DNA from: Microdochium bolleyi
Taxonomy: Eukaryota; Ascomycota; Sordariomycetes; Xylariales; Microdochiaceae
Direction: 5' to 3'
DNA: 64,000 nt
NCBI GenBank assembly: GCA_001566295.1
Contig: KQ964261.1
Span: forward strand, 1 to 64,000
Within the stretch, counting starts at the first letter, position 1. Every line of letters begins with the position of its first letter. Shown one piece after another: positions 1-10,243 of this stretch. The position numbers were made by a program, and so were the translations under genes. The notes under the pieces were generated by a model. That model was given only the letters and a program-made list of their open reading frames with translations, did not search any database and was not told the DNA's origin.

Positions 1-831
1 CCAGTGAGAGATTGAACAGCACCGTCAACCCCCCACCTCCCCCGGTGTTGTATACACTTTGCGAAAACGGCGCGGCGGCCGCGGTGCCACGAGCAGCTAC
101 TCCAGAGTGGCGGACTTTAGTATTGTGCCCATCGATATTTCGACTTGACTGCCGAGGATCTGAGCTTCTCCCACAAAACGTACATAAAAAGGTAGTAGTA
201 GTGACACTTTCCCACGGCCCTGTGCAAGAGCAGGGTGCGCCAAAGAGGGAAGACCACGCTACGAAGCGAGCGCTTTTTGCTACTTTGTAATGCCAAAAGT
301 ATATATATGCATACATAGATGATAAAAATCTCTATCCAAGTTATCAGCATAGTCGAGACCATTTCCCATGCCATTGGCCCACGCCTCATGCCCAGGTGAG
401 ACATCGTTCCGCCTGCGGGCCAGCGATGAGAGGCCGGTGTCATAGGACGAGGAGATTGCCGGTTATAAAATAACAAGATCCATTCCCAAGAGAGAAAGAA
501 GATTGTGGAAAATCGGGTACTCGGTCTCGAAACTTGCAATGCTCGGGGGCTTGGGGAAAAGGTCCGCTTCGTGGAAATGGCATCTGCTAAATTCTGTCTC
601 GGAGTCTCTGAATGCATGGACATGAGTATTGTTCCATATCTGATCTGATTTGATTTGATCTTCATTTTCATCTCCATCGTGCTATCTGTACACACGATAC
701 ACTCGAAATTCGTACACTGCGTTCCTTTGCTCTCTAGACGCTCGTGCTACCGTCCATGCCAGTAAATGTCAAATCGCTTTGTTCCAACTCGACATAACAA
801 AAAGAAGCCCTGTTTTTGTTGCTTGATGTTT
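1..831. other. Intergenic/3' flank, no gene seen
   Basis: The left edge of the window, downstream of the small minus-strand gene. The open frames here (for example 117-695 minus) are low-complexity in meaning, match no family I know and have no partner exons. I see nothing else that I can support. Confidence 0.5.
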
Positions 832-1110
832 TCACTTTCTCGCAGCGGCGTCCTTGGGCGGGCCCTCGAGTCCGTCCTTGCCCTGCCTCCCAACGCCGCT
901 CAGGTCGACGCCGTCCTTCTTGGACGCGGGCTCGCGCAGGCCCGACGTGGATCCCGCGCCCGTGGACACGTCCGACGCGACGTCCCGGCCGCCGACGCCG
1001 ACGTTGACGTTGCGCGCGTCGGCGCTCTGCCAGTCCGAGGCCACGGGCGGCTGCTCGGGGAGGGGCAGGTTCTGGCGGACCTTTTCGATGGTCTCGGGGT
1101 CGGCGGGCAT
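832..1110 (-). CDS. Small conserved fungal hypothetical protein (92 aa)
   Basis: A single-exon gene starting at the ATG at 1110 and encoding a 92-residue hydrophilic protein. It begins MPADPETIEKVRQNLPLPEQ, followed by PPVASDWQSADARNVNVGVGG. The rest is Gly/Ser/Asp-rich and ends in a charged KDAAARK tail. There is no signal peptide or membrane segment, and composition suggests a largely disordered protein. The N-terminal block resembles a family of short uncharacterised proteins that I associate with many Pezizomycotina. No biochemical function is known to me. The upstream DNA (1111-2003) carries a perfect inverted pair of TGACGTCA motifs, so bZIP (Atf1/CRE type) stress control is a reasonable inference. 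The GC-rich coding composition and sensible codon use support a real gene. Confidence 0.7.
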   Translation of the reverse strand: MPADPETIEKVRQNLPLPEQPPVASDWQSADARNVNVGVGGRDVASDVSTGAGSTSGLREPASKKDGVDLSGVGRQGKDGLEGPPKDAAARK

Positions 1111-2003
1111 TTTGTTCTTGTGGTGTGGTTGGTGATGTGTAGACTGCTGGCGGTAAAATGCTGGTGTAAGTGAACGTGTGTGGGATGGATGCGTTTTCGA
1201 AGGGCTCCGGCGGGCGGAAACAATGATAATGCTGTGGAGGGGGAGGGCGTGAGGGCGGCTTACATATGCTTATAATGTTCTTTCAATGATGTGCAATGAA
1301 TAGGAAGTAGGACTTGTTTGGGATTTGTTGCAACAGTCAATATGTATTGCTTTGAACGAAGTAGGTTGATCTGGTGGTGTGGTGGCAGCTTGGCTTCATA
1401 TAGGTGTCTCCAATCCACCACTGCGAACTGACTGACCATCGCAGCTCTGCCGCCGCTATTCCGAAATCATTGACCAAAAGGGAGCATAACGTCCGGCAGT
1501 CGAGAGGCTCAAAGGAATTTGACGTCAGAGTAACGCCAGACGTGACGTCAAATTTGCTCGGTGCAGCATCACAGGGCGGGGAAGGAACCGTCAATCACAG
1601 CCCCTTCGGCTCCGTGCCCGGCCGTGGTGGATCACCGATTGCATCGGTCCGCGACGCGGACTTGGCTGTCAGAAGTGACGTGGAGCCCATCACGTAATGA
1701 GGGTAAAATTCCGATCCAACATGCGAGAGACGGGAAACCTCGCTGCCTGCCATGACTTGTGGCATGACGTGACAATGCACTCCTAATACATATGTTCGTA
1801 ACGAGCTTCCCATCGGATGTACCCTTCACAAAGCCTGCAAGGATTCGACTCGTGTTATCTTTATCATTTTGGTATCTCCAGAAATTGAGAAATATGCCAC
1901 TGCTGGGAACGCCGAACGCCCAAAGCTTGCCCATCAGCTTATCTTGCCCATTGCCTAGAGCAGGACGGGTTGTATAACCGGGAGAAACTCCACAGCATAT
2001 TGT
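1111..2003. other. Intergenic, upstream region of the 92-aa gene
   Basis: The stretch lies between the 5' end of the 92-aa gene and the 3' end of the gamma-tubulin gene. It contains the paired CRE motifs described separately. No other coding or RNA feature was recognised. Confidence 0.5.
1516..1554. promoter_or_regulatory. Paired CRE palindromes in an inverted repeat
   Basis: Two copies of the perfect 8-bp CRE palindrome TGACGTCA lie at 1520-1527 and 1543-1550. They sit in a perfect 12-bp inverted repeat (AATTTGACGTCA at 1516-1527, TGACGTCAAATT at 1543-1554) with a 15-nt spacer. Their centres are 23 bp apart, about two helical turns. Related half-sites (TGACGTGG near 1676, TGACGTGA near 1765) follow. 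The block is about 410-440 bp upstream of the 92-aa gene's ATG and faces no other gene's 5' end. CRE sites are bound by Atf1/CREB-type bZIP factors in fungi; use here is inferred. Confidence 0.65.
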
Positions 2004-3662
2004 CTATGCAACCCGCTTGTCCGTTTCTGCAGAAGTCGCCTCCTTGCCGTCGTCGGGGTTGAGGTAGTTGGCGTCTTCCGCTGCTTCGTACTCCGCGATC
2101 AGGTCTCCGACCACCTCTCTGGCTTCATCAAACTCGTGCAAGTTCTCCGAGAATGGGTTGGTTTTCTTGTAAATTTCCATGAACGCATTGCGCTTCCGCA
2201 TGCCATCGTACTGTCGGACAATCCGTTTGAAGAGCTACAGCATTTGTTAGTTCGTCGACTTCTTGTGCCTCACGGCTGGCTCAACTTACAGTAGCGATAC
2301 TCGTGTGGTTCGCAAGCATGAGCCCGCTAACACGATGGCTCATGGGAACGTATGGACTCCGTTTCGTCAAGGCCACCTGGATGCTCGCCGGACCCCATGG
2401 AATAAATGTTGCTAGCCGTCGCTCGCGGATTCGCAGCAGACTCTTGTGCACGTCTGTGGGATCGACCTCGCCCTGGATGACATTGAGAATCGAAATATAG
2501 CAACTCTTCTTGCCAGGCTGTGTGGACACCATGCGGTTCTTCGGCTGCAAAAGCCGGCGCATCACATCGAGTACTGTCGTCTTGCGCACAGTCTTTGCCT
2601 GCTCGACCTGGTCTCCCGTGAAAGGCGTGTAGGCCGTCATGAGGAAATGGCAACGCGGTGTAGGGATCAGCGACGCCAGGATGCTAACAAGGTCGTTGTG
2701 CATATATCCAGGATAACGCAGCGTAGTTGTGCTTGCAGACATGACCGTGGACACGAGCTGGTTGGTCTGCTGGAACGAGGGTTCTTGTATGTGCAACCTG
2801 TCTGCCGCAATATGGTTCAGTGCTCCGTTGTCGAGGACAACTACCGAGTCGGCGTTCTGCGTGAGTCGCCGCATCGACAGAAGACTGTTGTACGGGTGCA
2901 CCACGATATCGCCAGAGTTGGTGGTATCAGGGAAGACCGAGTACGTCTGGATGATCTTCTTGGGGAAGCGGTCATTCATCCTCTCAAGAAGGAACGATCC
3001 TAAACCAGAGCCCGTACCACCAGCGATAGAATGAAGCAGCATGAAACCCTGTACGCAAACGGTCAGCCTGGCTGGTCGTCAGTTAATGCGATCTCGGGAC
3101 CCGGCCTCCTACCTCCAGAGAATCACTGCCGTCTGCCTCGCGGTCTATCATATCCATAATCTCTTCGTGCACAGCCTCGCCGGTTTGGTAGCCATCACCC
3201 CAGTTGTTGCCGGCTCCTATGCCGCTCTTTCCAATGTAGAAGTTCTCTGGGTTGTAGATATTCTTGTACTGGCTGCTCTGGATCCCGTTAATGACTCGAG
3301 GTTCGAGATCAATCAGGATCGCCCTCGGAATGTAACGTGTGTCGTCGCTCTGGTAGAAGAAGACATCCTTGCGGTCGCCGCCCTCTGTCGCGAAATCCTC
3401 AAGGTTGCCATTCTCGTTGATGCCGTGCTCCTGGCAGAGCTGCTGCCAGAACTGGCTGCCAACTTGGACAGGTCAGTATGATGTCGAAAGCTACGGCGAG
3501 TTCATCTGTCCTTCATGCTCCCGAAGTTGGCTGCTTTGTGTTTGCAGCCTGTTGGCACTCACTACTGTTGCCGCACTGGCCGGCCTGGATGGTTATGATC
3601 TCTCTGGACTCACTATCAGCCCTATTCCCTATGGCGGCCTCAGTCCAGACTTACCTTGGCAT
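2004..3662 (-). CDS. Gamma-tubulin
   Basis: Exons on the minus strand are 3662-3655, 3603-3563, 3462-3113, 3048-2290 and 2234-2004, giving 462 aa, a normal length for gamma-tubulin. The start reads MPREIITIQAGQCGNSIGSQ. Visible hallmarks are GAGNNWGDGY, the GTP-binding tubulin signature GGTGSGLGS (residues 143-151) and LFKRIVRQYDGMRKRNAF near the C-terminus. The acidic C-terminal tail is short. The protein nucleates microtubules at spindle pole bodies within the gamma-tubulin complex. Only 8 nt of coding sequence lie in the first exon (ATG CCA AG) and the second exon is 41 nt. Both junctions (GTAAGT and GTGAGT donors) are needed to rebuild the invariant N-terminus. Introns are 51, 100, 64 and 55 bp. 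It points away from the 481-aa gene starting at 5596. Confidence 0.95.
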
Positions 3663-5595
3663 CGTTGCGCACTTTTGTCCGGATGTAGTGCTTACGATTT
3701 CGGTTTGCGGCTCGGCGAAGTTGCCGTTGAGGTGGAGGGGAGACGCGCTTGACGCGCCACCCAGCTTGACTGCTAAAGAGCTCTGTGCACCAGCACGCGC
3801 GGGGTCCTTGCAGCTGCAGTTAAGTGGGGCGGGGCAAAGCCATGCTGAGGATGTCTTGATTTGTGCTCCGTACCTGCAAGGGAAGCTTGCGTTTCCCTTT
3901 TCTACCTGGTGAGGAGACGGGTGCACTGCAACTTCACCGTCCCGTTCTAAAACACGACCATGATACCGGTAGCTGGGCCAGATGGTGTTACGATCCAATT
4001 TTACGCAGAAAGGGCTTTTTGTGGATGCTGGTGGCCTCTGGATGTGTTCCGCACACGTCTGCCAGTTGCAAAGACGCCTTGAGTGGACAGCGACTGTGTT
4101 TCCCGCAACCCCCCGATTGTCAATACTCGGTCGGACCTCTCTGTTGTATACGAGATGGCTGCTCTTCACGTTGCTTTCGGATCCGAACCGCCTCGAGACT
4201 CCGAAGCACAACCCTAGTCTGGCTAGTATTTAGACTGCCTACTGCAGGTGTAACTGACCTTTATCCGCAGTGGCGACCAAGGAACCCCACCCGTAGACAA
4301 CTTAGTCCAAGCACAATGATGTCGTCCAGGGGCTGCCAATCGAGAAGATGCCCAACGCCTCCTCTTTAAGACGTCGAGTTTGTGGCCATGATTTCGAGAC
4401 GCACAGACTTAGCTTCGGGCTGTTTTGAGGCCTTCGACCACCCCTGATCGTGACAGGTGGGCCAACCTCAGCCGACCAAGCCGACCAAGCCGCCCCCTGA
4501 TGACGGGCGTCCGGAACCTTCAGAGCTTCAGGCTCAATGGTGCTTCTGCCAAGCGCCACTGGCGACACGACATGAGCGCTCACACGACCTCCTGCACTTT
4601 CCTAACACGGGCGGCCGCATAAGCAGAAGTAGGGCCCATATGTTGCTACCCCCCCTGCAACGATCCTGGAGACTTTCCGTCTCTAACTTGGCAAGAAGGT
4701 TTAACTCCCGACTACTCCGTACCTAGGGAACTACATGTACGTTGTGAGAGCTGGGTTCTGGGTCTTGGGGCGATCAAAACCATGGCGTGTGCGGAGGGCG
4801 GATACGGAGCATGGGGCATGGGATGCTCGGCCGGGACCGCACAAGTCACAATGTGGCCGGTGATCTCAATTCTGGAACTTGACGGTGCTTCTAGCGACCG
4901 TACTAAGTTGGAGGCTTGTCCGCTTTCTTCCTTGGCTTTCGCGGCGCCAGTGCCTCTTTGGCTTTGGCACCGCCGTCACAGGTAGACAAGCAAGGACATG
5001 GTCGGCCCTGCTCGTCCCCTCCGCGACTGTGTAGATCAAAACGAGAAGGTCGTGGCGTCCCCCGTGGATCCATCATGAATGTGACTTTGGCAGTTGAGCG
5101 TTGCTGCGCAATGTAGTTAGGGACCATGCCCCTGCCTGTGCAGAAACACGGATCTTTTCTTTCATCTGCGAAGAAGCAAATGCTGCCACAGCATTGCCTG
5201 CCCTACCCGGTGCCCGTAGAACCTAGTCTCCAAGCAACAGCCGAGTGGTTGTCCTCATCTCAGGGCTAGCTTGAAGCCGGACTCAGGGGTTCCTGAGCCA
5301 CAAAGGACGCCGTCTAGGAACCCACCGGCTGGGAAGACCCTTAAAGACCTCGCGTGGTCGCTGTCCTCGGGCACCGCTGTATTTTCGGGGCAAAAGTCTT
5401 GTCTTTGTCGCACTGGGAGGTAACAGGCGTCAAAACTGTCTCCTACAATTGTCTCCGACACGATCTTTTCATTCACATCACACAGCCGACGACGAAGAAG
5501 CCTGGCAGTCGATTCAACGCCATCTGCGCCTGCCATTGGACGAGCCCTGGCCATCGCTCAGCGACAGCGGAATGCGATAAAGTGGGGTTATCATT
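3663..5595. other. Intergenic region between divergent genes
   Basis: About 1.9 kb separate the gamma-tubulin start from the 481-aa protein gene. The open frames present are short, overlap one another on both strands and show no family features. It presumably holds both promoters. No specific site could be supported. Confidence 0.5.
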
Positions 5596-7114
5596 ATGTC
5601 GATGATGCAGAAATCCGGCGTAACCTCCAACCAGAGCTCGACTCCTTTCTTCTCGACGCCGATATGGGGGGGAGCAAGCGGTAACAGCAACGGCGGCAGC
5701 AGCAGTGGCAAGGACGACGGCCGGAAACACACAAAGTCAGAGTCCAACGCGAGCGCCAGCAAGTTAACGAGACCCGGGACGAGCTCAGGCGGTGCTCTCG
5801 ACCCGCTCGCGCAGCCCGACACCAATACCACCAATCACCGCGATCGCAAGCAATCCTTCGTGCGCAAGGCGTCGTACGCAGCGCCGGAGAAAGGGAGGCG
5901 GCGTTCTTCCAATGGAGGCATCGGCTCTCTCGACGACACGATACACACCGACCCGTCCATACCGCCGGCCATCCCAGACTTTCTGGCAAACTCGAGGACG
6001 ACCAAGGCCGAGGCGGATAGCAACAACCCCATCTCGCCGACGGCTCTGATCGACTCCTTCCCAAAGAACTTCTCCAGATCTTCCAGCAGGGTCACGCCCA
6101 CTCCTGATACCGCCAGGATGGCGAGCTACTACCCGTTCGCGGCAACGGCGGCGACTTCCCCGCCAGTCAACGGCGCGCCAACGCAGATGCAACTGCCATC
6201 CATGGAAGGGTCGTCGTCTATGGTGCATACACACATTTTTGAAATGTCCAACAAGCGGATATCAACACTGGAATACCTGCGCAAATCGTATGCAACCCCT
6301 TTGTCTAACACACCCACACCATGTTCGCCCCCCATGCTAACAGCTAGTCTTGTACAATAGACACGAAGGGCGGTTGTTCTGGTTTAACACGCTCATGTTC
6401 GACAAGCCCGACCTCGCGCGCATGCCCTACTACGACAGCCGCAAGCTGGCCCGCCGCGCGATGAACTACCTGCTCCTCGGCCTATCTTTACCAATCGTCA
6501 TAGACCTCAGCTCCAGCACCGCGCTCGAGTTCCTGCGATCCCTCAACACGCTCCTCAGCGAATTCGAGTCCTACCAGCAAATCCACACCGAGAACGGAAT
6601 CAACTCGAGCTCCTTCTCACGCGGGAGGCTACCGCAGATGTTCCGCCGCGGTCCTGGTGGCAAGGGCCGCCGGACGTCGGCTGCGGGCGATCTGGGTTAC
6701 ATGGCTGACGGCGGGGCGAGCGGCGGCGGCATGGGCGGCGCGACTAACGGGTCTGCGGTGAACGCACCGACGAGCGTCATCAATTTCGGTCTCGGCGGCG
6801 AAGGCAACGACCTCCTGCCCGGAGAGGAGTACACGCACCTGCTGACGCCCAACCTGCCGTTCGAGCCGGACTTCTTCGAGACATTCGCGACGCTGTGCGA
6901 CGTGCTGATCGACTGCTACACACGCTTAATGAGCCTCGTGCCGAATCCCAAAGACTGCACGCCGGCCGTGGCCGAGCTGTTTGCGAAAGCGGACAGCCGC
7001 GTGCGCAAGATCATCGTGCAGGGGGTCGTCAAGGAGTTTGAGACGACGAGCCGCGCGATGCTCAAGCAGGAGGTTGAGAACGTCGGCAAGGTGGTGCTGG
7101 GAGGGCTGATGTGA
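5596..7114 (+). CDS. Conserved fungal protein of unknown function (481 aa)
   Basis: Two exons, 5596-6287 and 6361-7114, are joined over a 73-bp intron (GTATGC donor, GCTAAC branch point, AATAG acceptor). The first ~210 residues are Ser/Thr/Asn-rich and apparently disordered. The conserved part begins at VHTHIFEMSNKRISTLEYLR and runs across the splice junction into KSHEGRLFWFNTLMF. It continues through a helical region (SRKLARRAMNYLLLGLSLP, FLRSLNTLLSEFESYQQ). A Gly-rich linker follows, then a C-terminal helical block (LCDVLIDCYTRLMSLVPNP to EVENVGKVVLGGLM). I recognise the pattern as a fungal-wide uncharacterised protein but cannot name a function. No signal peptide or transmembrane segment is seen. 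Confidence 0.85.
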
Positions 7115-9067
7115 TTTTATGGGCAGTAATGTTTACTTCACACTATCTACGGGCCATGGCGGGCCAGTAGCTTCAAGAGCTGGTTTCATCATGGGCGGCG
7201 TTCTGGTTGGGCGCAGCATGCTTTGGGTGGGTTGCGATTACGACGGTTCTGGGTTGGTGATGGATGATACCTGCTTTCACAAGCAACATATTTTGATAGA
7301 TCAATGGCTTTCAAATCTGGGCAAGCACTTGCGGGCCGCGACCACGTGAACACACATCATTGACAGTATAGCTCTAGCCGAATGATGGTCATAGCCAACT
7401 GTGACCAAGTACTTGATTCTGTGATAGTGGCATATACCACAAGATACAGCAACCAGGATACAGCGAGATCGCGTTCAGGGCAAGCTTTATTAATTTGAGA
7501 TGTCTCGTATTGGATCGTCTACAGGTGTAGAAAGAGTAACGAGTTTGAATGTTCATCAGATACCATAACGCATTTTGAGTCATCAATAGCTGTAACCACG
7601 ATGGGCCGCCTCAGTGCTTGACTCTATTGTATGTGTCATCACCTGAACATGTGTCCTCGTCCCCAGACCAACGTGACGGAATGAAAGTGGCTGGAAAGCC
7701 TGACAAACCTTGTGCGGATATGCTTCGACCCCTTGACAGTGCCGTCCACCATAAGCCAAGCTCGCGCGCGTAGACAAGAAGGATTGGTGACCGAGCTTCC
7801 GAGAAAGCCAGTACGGGGAGAGTGTGAAATGTTTCTTGCCCATGCGCCGAACCATGACCGACGGTGTCGAGCTCGTGTCGAGGAACCCGTCGCAAATCCG
7901 AACCTGCGTGAGCAAACACACACAGGAGCCTCTATTCTCCCCAGACAAAAGAAGAAAATGGAGTGTTGACGAACCCCCTCGCACCAAGAATAAGCCCCAT
8001 CGAGTAACCACCAGGGCCTTGCGGCACCCAGCAGCAATCGCATAACTGTAAATCTCGACGAAAGATCCAAGAAGAGTTCGGTCGTCGCGACCCATCCTGA
8101 GCGTTTCCAACCAATCTCTCAACAGAAGACACGCCCGCGACAAGCCATCGACGCGCCTCCTAGTCGCCTCGCGTGAGCGAATTGGTACAACACGCCATGT
8201 TTCCCCTCTTCTACACGTTTAACAGACTCGAACACCAGAGAGCGCGGACTCGTATCTTCGTCCATGTTGGTCTCTCCGGGTGTTGCGAGGCTGAGTGTGC
8301 AAAAAGAAGGAAAAGCGCGAAGACCGGGGGACGAAACAAGGGTGGGCAGCGAAGATTGTAACGACAAGACGGGAGCAACGAGCTGAAGAGAGAGGCCAGA
8401 AACAGATGGGGGGACGTAAGCCGCTATGCTTCTATGGCGGCGCGTTTCCGCGTGAACCACCGTCACACGCACATGAAGCGCGCGTGAGGCGTCCTTGATG
8501 TCCGGGGACTTTCTCCCAAAGCGGTTGGTGTTTTCCAAACTGTGAGCGGTAGAGCTCGAGAGACAGAGGCCGCATTCTCCCGCGAAGGAGGACGAGCTTG
8601 TCTCTCTGTATGCTGCTTCGACTGCGATTTGTTGGGCGAGAGGGTTGTGAGGAGGAGAAGGAAGGGGAAAGCATCTGCAACCGTGATGCGCCTTGCGTTT
8701 TGAAGAGCTTGAATTTTTGAGTGGGGTCTCGGCTTTCTGCCAGGCGGTGGGGACCATCAGAGCCACGGTCACGGTCAACTCACGCGCAACAGTGAGAGGA
8801 GAGCGGAGCTGATGCTCGCGACAAGATCCACTGTGGTTGGTAATGTGGAATCGGATGCACAAGAGTCTCCGTCCCAATTTTCTCACTGTGAGGTCACATA
8901 ATGGATTCTTTTTCGTACGGATATCAGATACGGACTCACAAGGAACCGCAGAGGAATAATCGTGTCTATATTGTCAAACTCTTATCCAACGCCTCACATG
9001 CAGAATCCTCTAGTCGAACGCCAATAAGCGTGTGCTTCCTTCAATCCATGTTGTGTAGCAGTAGTAT
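7115..9067. other. Intergenic between convergent genes
   Basis: About 2 kb between the 3' ends of the 481-aa gene and the DUF3431 gene. Minus-strand open frames at 7583-8143 and 8119-8886 show no recognisable family, no repeats and odd Cys/Arg-rich composition, so I do not call them. Nothing else was identified. Confidence 0.45.
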
Positions 9068-10243
9068 TCAGTCCAGATGTCCAGTATAATTTCTGTGCTC
9101 CTGTTTCCACCCGACCAGTGGCCAGCCTTTGGGCAGATTCGAGGACGGCGGTAAAGTGTAACGACCATCGCATGCACCGCCGGAGCAGGTGATGTTGCAC
9201 AAGCCGAAGACTTTGCAGTAGCACTCCTCTGCGGATGGGCAGAAGACGGCCTCTTTTCCAAACATCACTGTAGGCAATACATGGTCAGTAATTGTCATAT
9301 GGAGCACAGTCCCCCAATCAGGAGCCGGGAACTCACTGTGCCACGAGAATTCAAAAATCCTCCCGCTGATGTCGTCCGTATGGGACGTTGCCAGCAACCA
9401 CTCCCGATACCGCTCGTAGTCTGAGCGGGGCCGAGACTGGAGCATGTCGCGTGTGACTGCAAACTGCGAGCAGCAGCTCACCGCGACGATCTGGGGCACT
9501 TGCAGTTCCGGCAGGAGCTCCTGGAAGGCCTGTTTGTAAACGGCCTTGGCCGAGGGGACCTTGTCGTCGGATCCCTCGTCTGTGAAAGGCCGTATCTCGG
9601 CAGGACAGCCGATGACCCAGACACACCGGAGGTTGACGTAGCCGGCCTCGTGGACGTAGTCCAGCTGCAGGTTGCGCAGCGTGGGTACGGCATCGTAGTC
9701 CGGGTCGTCGTTGTGCCAGGCGAAGCGCGAGGCATGGATGAAGACGACGTGCTGCGGCAGGCGGTCGTAGTTGTCGATGATGTATGTCAGATACACCATG
9801 GCCTCACGGCCCTTGTTCTTGGGCACCGTGAGCGCGGCTTGCTTGTTGTCTACGACGTAGATCTGCGGGTTCCAGTCTGGAAAGTGTTTTATGACCCAGT
9901 CTGTATCTTCCGACTTGGTGCTCGCCACGACAAGCTCGACCTTATGCGACGCATGGCCAACGACCGGAGTCGCCTGGGGCGAGGCTGGCTCCGAGGAGTG
10001 CGGCTCAGATAAGTGAGGCTCAGATAAGTGAGGCTCGGATAAGTGAGGCTCAGATAAGTGAGGCTCAGATAAGTGAGGCTCAGATAAGTGAGGCTCCGGC
10101 GATGGCAGCTCAGCCTCGTGGTTTCCGAAATGCTCGTTGAGTCTCAGAGATATTTGAGTCTGGTGGAGATAGAGTAACGCAAGGAGGACAAGGCTGATGG
10201 CGAGGCCAATCGCGATGCGCGCGTGGAGGCGGTTCGCCAGCAT
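9068..10243 (-). CDS. DUF3431 family type II membrane protein
   Basis: Exons are 10243-9337 and 9267-9068, giving 368 aa. I chose the ATG at 10243 because it directly precedes a membrane anchor (IAIGLAISLVLLALLYL, about residues 10-27), as in type II Golgi/ER proteins. A low-complexity stem follows with six perfect SEPHL pentapeptides and one SEPHS, encoded by a 15-bp tandem repeat. The C-terminal domain is DUF3431-like: VELVVASTKSEDTDWV, GREAMVYLTYIIDNYDRLP, FIHASRFAWHNDDPD and a Cys-rich end (VFCPSAEECYCKVFGLC). The 69-bp intron (9336-9268; GTGAGT, CTGAC, CTACAG) is a multiple of three and has no stop codon. Removing it joins FEFSWH to MMFGKEAVFCP as in the family. Function unknown; a glycosyltransferase-like lumenal role is speculative. 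Confidence 0.85.
   Translation of the reverse strand: MLANRLHARIAIGLAISLVLLALLYLHQTQISLRLNEHFGNHEAELPSPEPHLSEPHLSEPHLSEPHLSEPHLSEPHLSEPHSSEPASPQATPVVGHASHKVELVVASTKSEDTDWVIKHFPDWNPQIYVVDNKQAALTVPKNKGREAMVYLTYIIDNYDRLPQHVVFIHASRFAWHNDDPDYDAVPTLRNLQLDYVHEAGYVNLRCVWVIGCPAEIRPFTDEGSDDKVPSAKAVYKQAFQELLPELQVPQIVAVSCCSQFAVTRDMLQSRPRSDYERYREWLLATSHTDDISGRIFEFSWHSEFPAPDWGTVLHMTITDHVLPTVMFGKEAVFCPSAEECYCKVFGLCNITCSGGACDGRYTLPPSSNLPKGWPLVGWKQEHRNYTGHLD
10001..10095. repeat. 15-bp minisatellite (SEPHL-coding)
   Basis: About six tandem copies of a 15-bp unit (plus-strand GTGAGGCTCAGATAA) with a single A/G variant in one copy. It is in frame with the DUF3431 gene and encodes the pentapeptide SEPHL in the stem region next to the membrane anchor. 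Near-identity of the copies suggests recent expansion and likely length variation between strains. Confidence 0.9.

Noticed and set aside
8119..8886. 255-codon minus-strand frame between the 481-aa and DUF3431 genes
   Set aside because: No recognisable domain, irregular composition, no splice partners and overlapping competing frames.
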